From Struthidea cinerea (lineage: Eukaryota; Chordata; Aves; Passeriformes; Corcoracidae), in contig VZTI01003765.1 of the NCBI GenBank assembly GCA_013397865.1, positions 433,473-497,472 of the forward strand: 64,000 nucleotides of DNA. Direction: 5' to 3'. The position numbers and the translations under genes were made by a program. Of this stretch, positions 1-12,964 are shown piece by piece. Numbering within the stretch: the first letter of the stretch is position 1; each line of letters begins with the position of its first letter. A model generated the notes under the pieces. That model was not told the origin of the DNA and made no database searches. It saw nothing but the letters and a program-made list of their open reading frames with translations.

Positions 1-3000
1 CACCATTTTATTCTGAATTCTAAAATACAGCATACAATTAATAACATCAAAGAGACCTCTCAAGAAACTAAGGCTGGCCCTACCTACCGCATGCAGAGGT
101 TGTGTTTCTGTTAAATCTAGCTTCAGGTGGCAATGCTGAGTTTGCTCCAGAGAGGCTGCCTCAGATCGCTGTTTCTCTGACCAGAATAATACTTAGTTCT
201 GAAAGATTTTTAATTTACCTGAATGATTTTTGCATGTTATTGAAAAAAATTATTTTTATTCACTGATATCCTAGCTTGACGCAGTTCACCTTCTTGTTTT
301 AAATGGAAAAAATGAATGTTATTCTGTACTCACAGCATTGTTGTTTTATCTTCTTATGGGAGAGCCCTACTTCACAGTGTGCCAAGCATGTCTTGACTGT
401 CTAGGAGGATGACCTCCCTTATCTTCCTTTTCCGTGTCTGTGCAACCGAGAAAACAACACTTTCCTTGCTAAAACTAAAGTAAAGCTAAATACTTGCTGC
501 TGTTCATTCTTTCTAAGCTGGCTTTAAAACTATGCCACTACATTCATCAGCAGCTCAGCGTTTCTGAAGGCAAAGGCATTTTACATCATGATAGTAGTGA
601 AGAATACTTCTGTGGTGGGTGAATGAGTTTTATTTTTAGATTAAGAGTAATTGGGTGCTGGCATCTATTAGATGAACATAGAAGTGAAAGAGACTAAATA
701 TTTTGTAGCACTGCACCTACACTTGGCAATAGCAAGACACAAAGAAACTTCCCAGCTGGTATGTAACTCTCATGGAGTCCTGGCTGGTTTTAGACTTCCC
801 TGTAGGCTGGTCAGTCAGAGCTCTGGGAAGATTCAGGGATACTCAGTACATATTCTCCAAAAATTTTTAGATAAACAGGAAATCGTTAGAAGTCAATGGC
901 AAAAAGGAATACAGTAACAGTACAAGGAAACTCCTTTAGGCTACGTGAATGTTGAAAGGCACAAGAAACCATACTTTAGAAACTTGGTCTTTAACAATGT
1001 GCGACATAGCTATGGTCAAGCCCTAGTCAGTCAGATGTCACTGGCAAAATTCCCGTTTAATTCAACTGCTTAAAATAGAGCTCAAAGCTGAACATATAAA
1101 AATTCAGGCATATTTTGGAAAAGCACTATAACATACTTTTTATTAAGTACTATGTATTTACTGATCCATCACTGTTTCAGATCTCTCCCAAAACAAGTGT
1201 TTTGTCCACACTTGGGTGTCCCCAGGAAGAAGAAAAGTCATAAAACCAACTGATAAGTGTGTTAAAGTTACACCTTTTTTCTCTGGTGTGGTTGTTTCTG
1301 GATTCCCTTGCCAACTTGTTTGTTATTTGATTTGGGTATTCCCCCATGACCTAGATTTTTGTGTTCAGCAAACACAAAAGAAGGAGCAAATCTCTATCAA
1401 AGTATACAGGTACACCAGCTTTACCCACTCATCTCTGGAACGTTCTTTTAGCCCAGCTGTTAACTTGGGAAAGCAGATGATGCAAGGAGAAGATTCAGAC
1501 CCAGTGGTCCTCCAGCCTCTGGTGTGGACCTGGGATCTAAACCCATATGTAACAAGTTTTGCTACTTTTCTGAAATTTTGAATTTAAAAGGAGATATTTA
1601 TAGGAAGGAACTTTCTTGCTTTTCTACCTGGAAATCCTTCCAGCTTCCCCTACCAAAACTTTAAGGTAGGATGAAGTGCCAGAAGACTATGCCAGACACC
1701 AAACAGTGCTTTTAAGTCTATAAAGGAAAAAATGAAAGGCCCCTGGCTTGAATGGAGAGGACTGGGGGGAAAAAAAGAGAGGTGATAGATTTACAAAGTA
1801 AATGCAGCTCTATATAAGTGGCCTAAATATAGACAAGCTTTTCATATTTCCTTTTATAAACCCTGTGAACTTTTGAAAGTACTGAAGTATTGAAGTGGTT
1901 TTTTTTTTTAAACGTCCATGTGCTTGAGGTTAGCCGTTTAGCCCATCCCTTTTTGTGTGCCAGCCTGAGTGGAGGAGAGCTGCCACCTTGGAGAGGGTGC
2001 TTGGCCAAGCCAGTCCCCACCCCATAACTGGGAGCAGTGATTTCACCCAGATGCCATAATTGCAGGAAATAAAATCAACAGGAATGTTACACGAGTGTGT
2101 GTACATACCAGTCCTCTAAGTGACTTAATTATAATCTGAGCTGTAATGTCTATTCATTAAAATCTCACAGAAGTCGTCGTCCCCTGGCTCTTAAGCTGTA
2201 CAATTCTATTTAATACCCTCTTGCTCAGAAATCAGCAGCTCTCCAGACCCCGTTACACAATGCAAGTTATGACAAAAACTCAGCCTCGAGCTCCCGTCGC
2301 TTGAGCTTTGGCGTTACGAGTTTCGCCAGCATCGCTGCTGGGGATCAGGGCACAGCTCGGGGGCACTGTTTGTTTTCCATGTAAGAAAATCCCGTAGCAT
2401 TCCCTGCAGTGGGCTGAGCCGGGGCAGTGGCAGTTGTTGGCAGAGCTGGGGCATCGTCAGCCAAAGCACATCATACATCACTGTCCTCGTTCACAGCCAG
2501 GGAACGTGAGCAGCAAAGGGGAAAGGGTTTGCAAAAGCTGTGCGTGGGTTTTGGTAGCTGTGGTCTTATGAAACTGAAATATCAGGATTTTGGGATAGCT
2601 GGGAAGACAAAAAGGCATAAATGGCGCTTGGGATCGGGTTTTAAATTATTCAAGCAAGTAGCTGTTGTTCATGTCGGGCAGGTACTGAGAGGTATTTAAA
2701 TACTGTTGTAGCCAGTCGGAGTGGAACACTTAAACACCTTTCAGAGGTTAATGTCAGAGTTCAAGAGAAGGATTTCAGAGACATTGAACCTCACCTCTAC
2801 ACAGCAACTGTTTTGGAAGCTTTTGTCTTGAGGTCAGATTGAGCGATGTGCCTCTTCAGTCAGGCTTCCAGCCCCACACCTGTACCTGGCACCTGCCAAA
2901 TCTGCACAGTCAGCTGGTCAGTAATGGACACTGGGCTGGTGCTCCCTTTTGAAATCCCACACTGGGAGGTTCCCTCAGGAATTTGTAGATAGGACATGTG

Positions 3001-5127
3001 ACACCATGAAACACCATCACCTGCTACTCTGCCTTTCCTTGAAAGAGCAGCATATACAAAATATTGTAGGAAGGGGAGGTTTGTTTTGGTTTTGTGAGTT
3101 TTTTGTGAAAGCAGGCCAAAAGTTTATATGTGTAGGGAGAGGTTTTCCTTGACTCTCAGTTTATTAATAAAATATTTCTTAGTTTTTTTGGTACCAGTGA
3201 CAGGTCCTACATTTCAAGTAGGACAAAAATATCTCTAATGTTATCTCTGTGGTTCCCTTTTCTTTTAGTTACAATGCACACTAGAGGATTCTTCCAGGAT
3301 TTTTCAAGCTTCTAAATGCCTACAAGAGTTGCTATTAACTTACCACAATGCTCTGCCAGCCATCTGTTGTGGTTTATATCATTAAATATCAGTAGGGGCT
3401 ATGTATTACAGAACAGGGAGAAAAGCTCTGACATAATAGAACTTGTCTCCCAGAGGAAACGATGGAGAGCCAGAGGCTACATCTTTTTGGACATTTCAGG
3501 CAGCTCAGACTGAAGTGTAGGAGCTTGTACTGCAGGGCATTTTTGCAATCCTGTCTGTGCAACCACAGAGGTCTAAAGTCTTCCTGGTTCTTAGCGAGCA
3601 GAAATCAGGATAAAGTCTGTAACCCTTTAAGAGTAAATTACCTCTTTCTAACTTTAGAGCACAATATTTTCCCATAATAAATTTGCATTGCAAATGAAAC
3701 TGCTTGAAATATGTGTCTTCAGGAGAAGTAGAAAGAATATACCTTTTACGTATTTGCATTTCAATAGCACCTGAAATATGTGTTGCAGGTCTTCTGTTTG
3801 CATGTGGCTCTCTTGGATAATCAGAAACCCAATATCCAGAGAAATTGCTTCTTAAGGGAACTGTTCACAGCTGGGTCATGAGATTATAGAAGATTTCACA
3901 GGGACTGACTGATGGAAGAATTGCAGCCAGTTTGGGCTCGTGGAGTAGTTCCGCACGTTTATGTCTCGCATGGTCTGCTTTTCTCTGCTTTACCCAAAAG
4001 AAGAACATACTGAAGGTTTTCTCCTAAATAGGCTTAGCATCTGACTTTGCAAATGCCACTTTATTTCTTTCACTGCAGTGCATATGCAGCTTTTCTGGGG
4101 TCTGTCCTGTCTTCCCCAACTTCTCCAGCTGGAACAGGCATGGCAGGTAAAAAACAATTAACAGCAAAGTAGTGTGCAAAACACCCTTAGCAACTTGCAG
4201 TTAACCCCCAGTTATTCACCAGCCCAGACTTTTGCACTCAGTGTCCTGCGGGAACAAAGGAATAGCCCAGCACACAAGAAAGAGTGATTAAGGTGATAGC
4301 GTAGAAAATTATACTTCTCCAATTCAGTGCAATTCCTAAGGATGTGTTGAGACAAGGAACCATGGAGTGCCAGTGGGCATGTTCATACACAACGATACTG
4401 AGTATTTTGTTCAGACATGCCTAAGCTTATAGTGATAATGACATATTTAAATCCAGTGAGTGTGCTCTATGACCAGTATACATGGTATTTAATATTCAGA
4501 AATATTTTAGCTTGCTTACTGTTGGTATGACTTCTTTTTTTGTTTATAAAAGTAACCAGAAACAAGAGAGAGTCCAGACCTTAAGTGTAAATACTTTGTG
4601 TCTCATCGCACATCATGTCGTGGCTTGTTTTTTGTGAAGGGAGTAACAGCCAAAAGTAACAGCCAAAAATCTTAATTTCATTTACTAATATTTGGCCAAA
4701 ATATATAAAAGTCCTTTTAAAAGAGAAATTAATTAAAAATATTAGGCTTCTATTTGATTTTTAGCAACTGACATTCCATTATTAGGTGCCCAGTGTGCTC
4801 AGAGATGCTCTAGAGTACCAATTTCTAAGACTTTCTTCAACATGGCAGGAAAAATCATACACTGCACAGATAAACTCCAAAAATGCTGTGCTTCATCTAT
4901 GGGTATAATCCATTACTACTTATTATCTGTCTTTATTTTGTTCCTGTACTTGGTTACTTCACAGATTCCTTTACCTTGTCCTCATTAGTACCCAGAAATG
5001 CATCCTTCATGAATGTCACCAGTGTTCTTTGTTATCAAACACAGATGTGAAGAAACCACTGAGATTTTCTTGATACTTTTGCAGTCATTGGAAATTTCTT
5101 TGTTGTTCTCTTTGGTCCTGGTCCAAC
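1..5127. other. Unique non-coding DNA
   Basis: AT-rich single-copy-looking sequence with no recognisable gene or recent transposon. Open frames here (the longest about 120 codons near 1.2-1.6 kb, lacking an ATG at its start) resemble no family I know and look like chance. The stretch holds a 13 bp perfect tandem duplication (4642-4667, unit agtaacagccaaa) and a CpG-dense patch listed separately. Intergenic or intronic DNA is the best reading. Confidence 0.6.
2168..2440. other. Small CpG-dense patch in CpG-poor surroundings
   Basis: About a dozen CpG dinucleotides occur in some 270 bp, mostly between 2285 and 2335, while flanking kilobases have very few. No repeat family is recognisable. No long frame crosses the whole patch. 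It is short for a classical CpG island. It could be a small promoter, an enhancer that stays unmethylated, or a decayed GC-rich insertion. The CpG density is seen directly; the function is inference. Confidence 0.4.
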
Positions 5128-5139
5128 ACTGTAGGAGTC

Positions 5140-5185
5140 GGTGATTGTCTTTCCACCAACTTCAATGGGATTTGGATCTTGCCTT
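5140..5185. repeat. Fragment of ancient amniote palindromic repeat
   Basis: The stretch contains acttcaatgggatttggatc, which matches the core of a short palindromic repeat common in reptile genomes, as I remember it (motif 'ttgacttcaatgggatttggatcaggccc'). Only one arm is preserved. Similar fragments occur at 14.3, 28.8, 39.6, 42.9 and 54.5 kb. Family assignment is by eye. A chance match cannot be excluded for so short a piece. Confidence 0.4.
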
Positions 5186-5636
5186 TAATAGTTCCACTAA
5201 ATTCATTTTATTTTCAACCTTCAAGTATGTCTCAAATTTATTTTATTTTAAAATTAATTATGTTTTGCTCTTGGACCTTCATGGATTTTATATATTTTTG
5301 AATACTGTCTTTATTCCATCAGTTGCTTCTTGTAAAATTTAAACCCTGTTGCAGTCCTTTACCCATGCATTTACTCTCCTGCTCCCTCATATTCTTTTTC
5401 AGAATTCTGTTTTTACTCAGCTAGCAGTAAACTATTTACAGTCACTTCTTATGGGGGTTTAGTTTTAAGTTTCACTCTCCAGAAGTATCTATGTTCCTCC
5501 GAAGCCAACTCCACCACCTCTTTCAGCTTCAACAAAACTTGTCTGCTGTGCCTCTTTGCCAGTACACATTGCAAAATTCTTTCATTAAAATAGATTTCAT
5601 TTCATCAAATCAGGCCATTTCAGACAGTGAACTTTT

Positions 5637-6210
5637 CATAGAATCATAGAATTATAGAATGGCCAGGGTAGAAAGGGACCTTAAAGATCATCCAGTTCCA
5701 AACCCCTGCCAGGGGCAGGCTCACCTTCCACCAGAGCAGGTTGCTCAGAGCCCCATCCAACCTGGCCTTGAACACTGCCAGGGATGGGGCATCCACAGCT
5801 CCTCTGGGCAACCTGTGCCAGTGTCTCACCACTCTCAGAGCAAATAATTTCTCCCTAACATCTAACCTAAACTTACTCTCTTTCAGCTTGAAGCCATTTC
5901 TTCTTGGCTTGTCACTACATGCTCTTGTAAATAGTCTCTCTGCAAGGCCACAATTAGGTCACCCCAAAGCTTTTTCTTCTCCAGGCTGAATAATCCCAAT
6001 TCTCTCAGCCTTTTACACAGGAGAGGTGCTCCAGCCCTCTGACCATCTTGGGGGACCTGCTCTGGACTAATTCCAACAGGTCCATGTCCTTCCTATGCTG
6101 GTGACCCCAGAGCTGGATGCAGCACTGCAGGTGGGGTCTCACCAGAGCAGAGCAGAGGGACAGGATCACCTCCCTTGACCTGCTGGCCTGCTGCTTTATA
6201 GATGCATCTC
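5637..6210 (-). mobile_element. CR1 LINE, 5'-truncated, end of ORF2 plus 3' UTR
   Basis: On the minus strand this is the 3' end of a CR1 non-LTR retrotransposon. The low-coordinate edge carries the CR1 terminal repeat (atagaatcatagaattatag in plus orientation). Next comes the typical 3' UTR with gttccaacc-, accagg- and gttgctcagagccccatc-like blocks. From about 6005 upward lies the C-terminal end of the reverse transcriptase ORF, readable as [14 protein letters not shown] followed by [12 protein letters not shown]. The copy is a dead 5' truncation, as is usual for CR1: target-primed reverse transcription commonly stops early. There is no poly(A) tail, which is also typical of CR1. The 5' boundary is uncertain by about 15 bp. 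Confidence 0.95.
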
Positions 6211-6224
6211 TGTGTTGTTCCAAA

Positions 6225-9200
6225 ACCAGATCTCAGCAGTGCCCAAGATGAAATGCAGAGCAAGAGCAGAAGGACTCTCTGCAGCTAACAGCAGGAAAAG
6301 GTTATCCCCCGCTGACTCGTGTCATATAATGTCACTTGTTCGTGTTAGAAGGGGTTGGCAAATGCATTACTTTGTCAGTTTTGGCTGGATTTTTTTTTTT
6401 TCACTTTGAAGGACCTGGAGAAGAACTGTGATGTTACACAAGACCTGAAAGTATAGGCAGTGCCAGTAATGTGGCAGGAGGTAGAAAAATGGGTGGCAAA
6501 GTCAGGTATGAGACAGCCAGCATTGAAATAGCCGGTATTTCCCTAAGAACTTGCACCTAGAGGAGAAATGAGTGCCAGCAGCTTAGTGTTAGAGGAAAAA
6601 ATAAATTGGCCTTATTCCCAGTTCTAGTGGACACAGCACAAAAAACACCACGGTTTTTGCAGGTTTTTGTACTGCCCTTCATAAGGGGAAAAGCTGTGGC
6701 AAAGGAAGTATCCACTCCCTCTTCCACGGATGAATCAGTGAAGCCCTAAGGGGAGATCTGGCTGCTCTTACCCAGGCTTTCTCTGCCCTGTGTAGAAACA
6801 GGGCAAATGATTTCATTCTCCAGTGCTTTCAGTCCTGTATCTTCCTTGAGCAGGAAATTAATACAAAAATGGAAAGTAGTTTGCCATTAACATGGCAGTG
6901 ATTATCTGACAACCAGACTCGGCATCTATTGAAGTCAAAGGGAAAAAAAAAAAAAGCATCAGCTTCCAAGGGCTTTGGCTCAAGGCCTAGGAGAACCTCT
7001 TCAAATTTCTGAGGATTGCTAGGCTACTGAAAAATAATGTACGTACAGTGCTTCAGTGTACATATGTTGCTTTGATTATTTCATGGATATCACGTGCTTT
7101 GATGTTGGAGTCTACATAAAGACCGCCAAAAAAGATCTGTTAACTAATGACTGTTTATGCTGAAGTAGGCAAATGCTGAAACTGAATTTGGCCTTCTTCC
7201 CCTGGGACGGAATCCAAATAAATGTCATGAAGTAACTGCACAAACAGCACTCACTGGAAAAAAAAGGTCTTTGTTTCACTAATAAGCTCTTTTAAGGAAC
7301 AATGGATACAGTTTCTCAGTTTTCTTTGCATCTGACAAAATAAAGCAGGCAAGAATTCTATTTTAAGGCCATTTCAATGAAAGCAATGAAAATTGGTTTG
7401 CTTAACAAAGGTAACTTGACTAACTGTTTGTTGTCGTTAGGAAGATGTGAGAACCCCTATGAATGTTTCTTAATTCCTGAAAGAATTGCGTGGCCATGGA
7501 GGTTTGCTTGTTTGCTTGTCTGGTGGGGGCAGTTGGGTTCCAGCACATCAGGCAGATTTCGCGGGCCAAAATACACCCAAGAACTGTAACGTAGTCGGAG
7601 GATGCTGATGCTCAGGAATCTGCAAGAACGTGGTTTTTGTAGGGAAGTTACAATTTACTTGTGATTCTTGTTGAACTGCAGGTTGGGTAGCTGTTTTCTG
7701 TAATTCCTTCGTAGCTTTCAATGTCTGTGCTCCCACTCTGGGGAGAAATGCTCTTTTAGTTGAACATCTTGGAGCCAGATTCCTCCTGATGTCTGGGTAA
7801 CTCTGCATCCATTACACACTGGAGGAACTGCTAGTTTGAGCCATGGACAGACTTCTCCAAATCCAGCCATGCCACCAGAAAAAGTTCCAGTCTTTAGCTC
7901 CTTGCTGTACTTCCCCTGCGAAAGGCTGCTGCCCTCTCCATCAACTCACACCACTTGTGTAGGAGCTCCCTCGTTTGTTTTGAGCAAAAATCAGCTCCAT
8001 TTGTTTTGCTCATCGTTGGTCTGTACCAAGATAACAGGCTCAGCCTGAAGCTGCGCCATGTAGGAAGTGTTCATACAAACTGTTCAATGAGCACATCAGT
8101 GGGGGTGATCCTTAATGAGGAGAGCATGGAATGGTGCTGAGCAGCTGAGAGTAGTAACCCCTTCCAACTCACAGCAGGGTCCCGAAGAGGACATCTGTTC
8201 ATGGCTTCTGTCTGCAGCTCCTTTGTAGGTCTGACCAAAGTGCTTCTGGCAAAAAAAAGTGATTCCTATTGGGGAGGGGGAAATAAAAAAAAGGAGGGGG
8301 AAAAAAGAGTTGCTTTAAATGTTTTCTGTAGGGAAATGCTAATTTGGAAGAAATTTGAACAAGTGAAATGGTGCCTCTAGTGAAGGAACTGGTATTTTAT
8401 CCACTGAATTCAGTGAAGCTGGGACTTCACACACAAACATCTGGTTCAAGACTTCTCACAGAAAACTCCTTTTGAATTGAGATTTCAATTTGTAGATTTA
8501 CATGTTTTTCATGACAAAAGAAAATTGGTTTCTTCACTTCTAACACCTACCACTGTACTGCTACAAATAAAACCAGGAGCACGCTCTACTCCCACTCAGC
8601 CTATAAAGACTTCAGCTCCAAATCCTTACTGTAGATTTTGGCCCTAGCTATTTAAATGGTAAATTGCATTAAAATTGATGGATATGACTGTAGCCTGCAA
8701 TCTGTAGTGGTGGAAAACCTCATTTCCACATGGCTCATCTGCTGTAAAATGTGGAGAACAAGATGTTTACTGCCTGCTTTTTGCAGCACAGGAGACTTGC
8801 CCTTGCCATCAACTCAGACACGCAGTGTGCTGTCCACTCCAGCTCCCACTTAGTGCTTCAGAACCCGGCCCAGATGTGAATGCACATCACTGATTAGCTA
8901 AATTATTTCTATTTCTTAAAATAAACACATTACAGTGGGGCAAAATTCATGTTTTGCAATTTGTGTTTAGCTCAGAGCATTGTAATTTCTAATTTATTTG
9001 CCCTGTAAATATGTATTTAAAACCCCCAACTTGCAGTATATATACTCTCAGTTACCACATTTCAATAAATATCTCTCAGCAGATTTTCTATGTCAAATAA
9101 TTTGACAATCTGTTGGTGTAAGACTTTACCAAGGGAGTTTCAAACAGTGTGGAGTAGATCCCCCCCTCGAACTGTAGAGCTTCTCCACAATTACCCCTGT

Positions 9201-12200
9201 GTGTTACTTAAAAAACATTTTCAGAGCAAACTGCATAGACCATATTTAAAGCACACCATCTCTTATTTCTTCAAACGGGTGAAAAACGTGGACCTTAATG
9301 AAGGCATAAATCCTTGGTGTTTAATCTTGCTAAAGAAATGCAGTAGTGTTTGCACAGGGAGGAAATTATGAAAAAAAATCAGTAACTACTGAAAAAGCAC
9401 AGAATATCTCAATATCGCCATTTATATAAACATCAGAAGCTGTTTGCTTTATAGTAAAGAATACAAGAAACTGACTTTTATCTCCTCCCCCACAGATTTC
9501 AGTAAATAGTAGTCTCAGAATGAAATTATCTTTGGTGTCAACTGTGAAACCATGCTATGATGGCATAGTCATAGGGATGGTTCCAGCTTCAGTATAGCTC
9601 TGCAGAATAAGCAAGAAATATCTTCTAAGTAGGGCCTGTTAAAAGAGGAAAGGGCATAATTTAAGGATCAGTATATAAATAAGTTGTAACTCTTTTTTTG
9701 AATCTATATTGCTTTTCCTAAATGTACTAAAACTGTAAAGTAATATCAGTGGAAAATTGCAGCAGAATGATTTGTTTTCATAGTTCATTTATAGTTAATT
9801 TCCTGTACTAGTAGTACAGGGAAAATGATTTAGCAGCAAGTCTAGTGTGAATTCTTTACAAGAAACCAAAAGATAAATAGCTTACTCCCCACTGCCTAAA
9901 GGTTTGAGAGTGCGGATGAACTGAATTAATAAAATCTTTGGAGTCTTTGTGTGCTCCAGTATGGAAGGCATGAAAGGTATTCCTCCACTGTGCAGTTTAT
10001 TTTCTGTACATGTTCTCCAAGAAGGCAGCCTAGAGGTAATACAGGACAAATCACGTTCAGCTTTGAAAATCACAGTCTGCTTTTAAGTTCTCTTCAGGTG
10101 CAGCAGAAGGCTGTGGGCTTCCTACCCTCTGCCTGGGGAAAAAACCAAAGGTGCCCCTGCACAACTAAGACATTTGGCGATCAGATGAGTGCAGAGAGGG
10201 ATTTTGCTATGCTCTTTCCGTTCCTACAGAGATATGTGGTGTTGTCTTCCATGTACATGAGCTCAGCTGTGCTAACTCATCCTCCTAATTTCTTCTCTGG
10301 CAGCCAGAAGGGTATTTATCGAGGGGGTCACTCCTGTGTCTGAGTGCTTGACTGCTGTTACACTGAGGTCGTTTTGAGCTTTCTTTGTCCGTCTCTCAGC
10401 TGTTGCTCAGCACTAATGTGCTGGCAGTGTCCCTTCGAGGGAAGGAAGAGGAGCAGGAAGGGGGTGGACTTCTCATCAGAACTTGGCAGGATTCTTATTT
10501 TGGTAAAATTTGTCCCTTTCTTAAAACAAATGTATATAGGTACAGTATATACAATGTATATAAATATAAAATGTATGTAGGTAAAGAGACACAACATGTC
10601 CCCCTCTTTTCTCACTGGTGAACTAATCAGGCTAGCAAGTATATATTAATGGTTCATGGCTGCTCCCCACTTTTCCTGCCCTCCAGCTGTCTGCTTTTGA
10701 ATAACAATTTGCACTTCCTCCCAAACCTCTCCTAATAAAAGATCTAAATCTGACTGGTCCTGAGCTACTTTGACTAGAGAGGACTGGACTGAACCTGCTG
10801 ACCAGCTGCTGTTACAGCTCTGAAAAACAAATAAATTCACCTCCCACACATTTACTCCCACACATTTTCTTTCATTGGTTACATATGAGATACAGTACAA
10901 ATGGGATGGTCTCAATTATGAAGATCAGAGGAGTTACATGATTAAGGCTGCTTCTCTATTTCATTGATATAAAAAAGTAAAATACATATTATGCTTTCTT
11001 ACCTAGTTCACAAAGCTTTTCTATACTGGAATATATAAATCTAAGTTTAAATACTCAAAACATCAAGCAAGCAAATTCATCACTTTAACAAGCCACTAAA
11101 ACTTTGCTGTTCATTTTGTAGAGGCTAACTTTGGTTCTTCCATATTGTGTATTAAACCAGAGGTTCATATTCTTGACTAACAAAATGCAGTTGAAGTTAT
11201 TGATAAACAGAAAGGTGAACTGATAACAGAACATTTTTCATTGGGTCTGTTCTACATCGTCCACCCGGAAAATAAAGATTGACCAATCTGATATCAAAGA
11301 GTTGGAAAGTTTAACAATGCTGGCAGCTCATTTTAAAAGGATGCTTAATGATGAAGTACGTTAAGGGATGTTATTTTTTATCTTGCTGTGGTGGATATTG
11401 ACCGTCAATCTAAGACAGGAGCTCAGTGCTCACCATCTGGTCACAGTGTTGTTGTGGAAGGAAAAGGCTGAATGTTGAGCTAAGATAAGTAGCAATTAAT
11501 TCTGTTTGCTTTTAATCTTTTCAGATATGGCAATTTGAATTATTAGCATACAGATTCATTGCATGACTGTTAAGATGTTGGCTTAACTCTGAAACGTGCC
11601 GAGAGTTGCAGCTGAGCAGCTGACAAGTTTCACAGTACTACATTTATACTTCTATAGTACTGCTGAAAACACTACTCTTGAATGGAATGGAGTAGGATCA
11701 GGTCCAAGTTTGGATGTTGTTCACAGTCTTCACAGGCAGAGATGTGTGAGAAAGTCGGTGAGACTTGGTGTGTGGCTGGACGGGGATAGCAGTCAAGTGA
11801 GGAACCTGCTCGTGTACCTGCTTGGATGAACTGCTGTCAGTATTTAGGGTATTCAGCCACATACATATCTATGGTCTTATTAAAATTATACAAGTAGTTA
11901 GACTGTGAGGATGAAGAGGTTCACAGTGAATGTACAAATAAAAAACACTGGCTGCTTCCGACAAAAACAGATGGCACTAATATTTGTAAATTAATTGAAA
12001 TGAGTTGACGATGACTTCGTAGTGAAGGTCAAGGAAACTTAGGCAGGTTTGGATTATCCAGCAGCTGGAGAAGGTTATCTTATTTGCACTGTTTCTACAC
12101 ATAACTGTAAAATGACTACTGCTGAAATCCATAGCAGCCCTGTTTATTTATTTTAGAAGTGTAAAACTGACATTTATATTATAGTGGGAAACAATATTGT

Positions 12201-12465
12201 AATGACTTCCCAGTCAGGGAATAGTGTAATTATTGGACATACAGGAGCCACCACTCACATGGACAAGAGTGACCTATTTGAAATGCTGGCTATGGATTGC
12301 TAGATTGGTGGGCATAGGGTAGCGATAGGGGATACACATTATAAAGTCACCCCAAGACAAGGGGCTTGATGAGTTCCCTGCTAAAGGACTCTTAAACACT
12401 CTCAGAACAGTCGCATGGATTCCCCACGTATTTGAAAGATGGGAAGCAATGGCTGTGAGTGAATG
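6225..12465. other. Unique non-coding DNA
   Basis: About 6.2 kb without recognisable genes. It holds a purine-only tract near 8270-8309 and several A-runs. Frames of 60-130 codons occur on both strands and overlap one another, without homology I can recognise. No splice-site and frame combination stood out. The sequence is AT-rich with normal CpG depletion. Confidence 0.55.
8270..8309. repeat. Purine-rich low-complexity tract
   Basis: Almost uninterrupted A and G with G4-G5 blocks separated by A-runs. This is a low-complexity polypurine stretch able in principle to form triplex DNA. No other feature is attached to it. Confidence 0.7.
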
Positions 12466-12469
12466 GCTA

Positions 12470-12960
12470 GGGAGGTAGTGGTGTATTCCCACAGGGATCT
12501 GGCCTGGAGCTTGAGCTGTTCAATGTATTCATGAGTGATCTGCACAACAGTGAGCTGACAGTATTTGCTAGTGATCCAAGATTATTCTAGCTAATGGCAT
12601 TTAAAACTAGTTGTGTGCATGACACTGAATGGCTGATGCAATTCAGTGTAAGTAGATGAGAAGCAACGCATACAGAGAGAAACCTTCTCGCCCTATACAA
12701 GGCTTGCACTGAATTAGCTGTTACCACTCAGGGAAGAGGAGGAGTCCCTGTAGATGAAATTCCATCTTCCATTCATTCCCCAGATGCTGTATAGAGAAGA
12801 ATTAGGAATGGCACAGAGAAGGAAACAAACATAAATAATAAGTATTTTACTAATATAGTACAGAACAAATGTGGATTTCTGAAGCAGTGACATGGTACAA
12901 GGGTGGAAGCCCTGCTTAATCAAGTGTTTGAGAATCTGCCCTGAAGAAAGACCAGGGCTT
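12470..12960 (+). mobile_element. Old, decayed CR1 reverse transcriptase fragment
   Basis: The translated plus strand keeps LELELFNVFMSDL followed by a segment corresponding to the 'FADDTK' motif of CR1 reverse transcriptase, here degraded to FASDPR, then stops and small deletions. The DNA near 12712 (gaattagctgttaccactca) and 12803 matches, in order, the downstream part of a CR1 family that I know best from turtles and crocodilians. The missing stretches between matching blocks show that the copy has lost DNA. It is much more diverged than the CR1 at 5.6 or 44.0 kb, so it predates the avian CR1 bursts. The right edge is uncertain. Confidence 0.72.
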
Positions 12961-12964
12961 TGAG

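Noticed and set aside
1216..1581. 121-codon open frame as a gene
   Set aside because: It starts at GTG, not ATG, matches no family I know, and has no promoter, splice or poly(A) context.
5644..6223. Several short open frames on both strands as genes
   Set aside because: They lie within the truncated CR1. The minus-strand one is the end of CR1 reverse transcriptase and the others are frame shadows.
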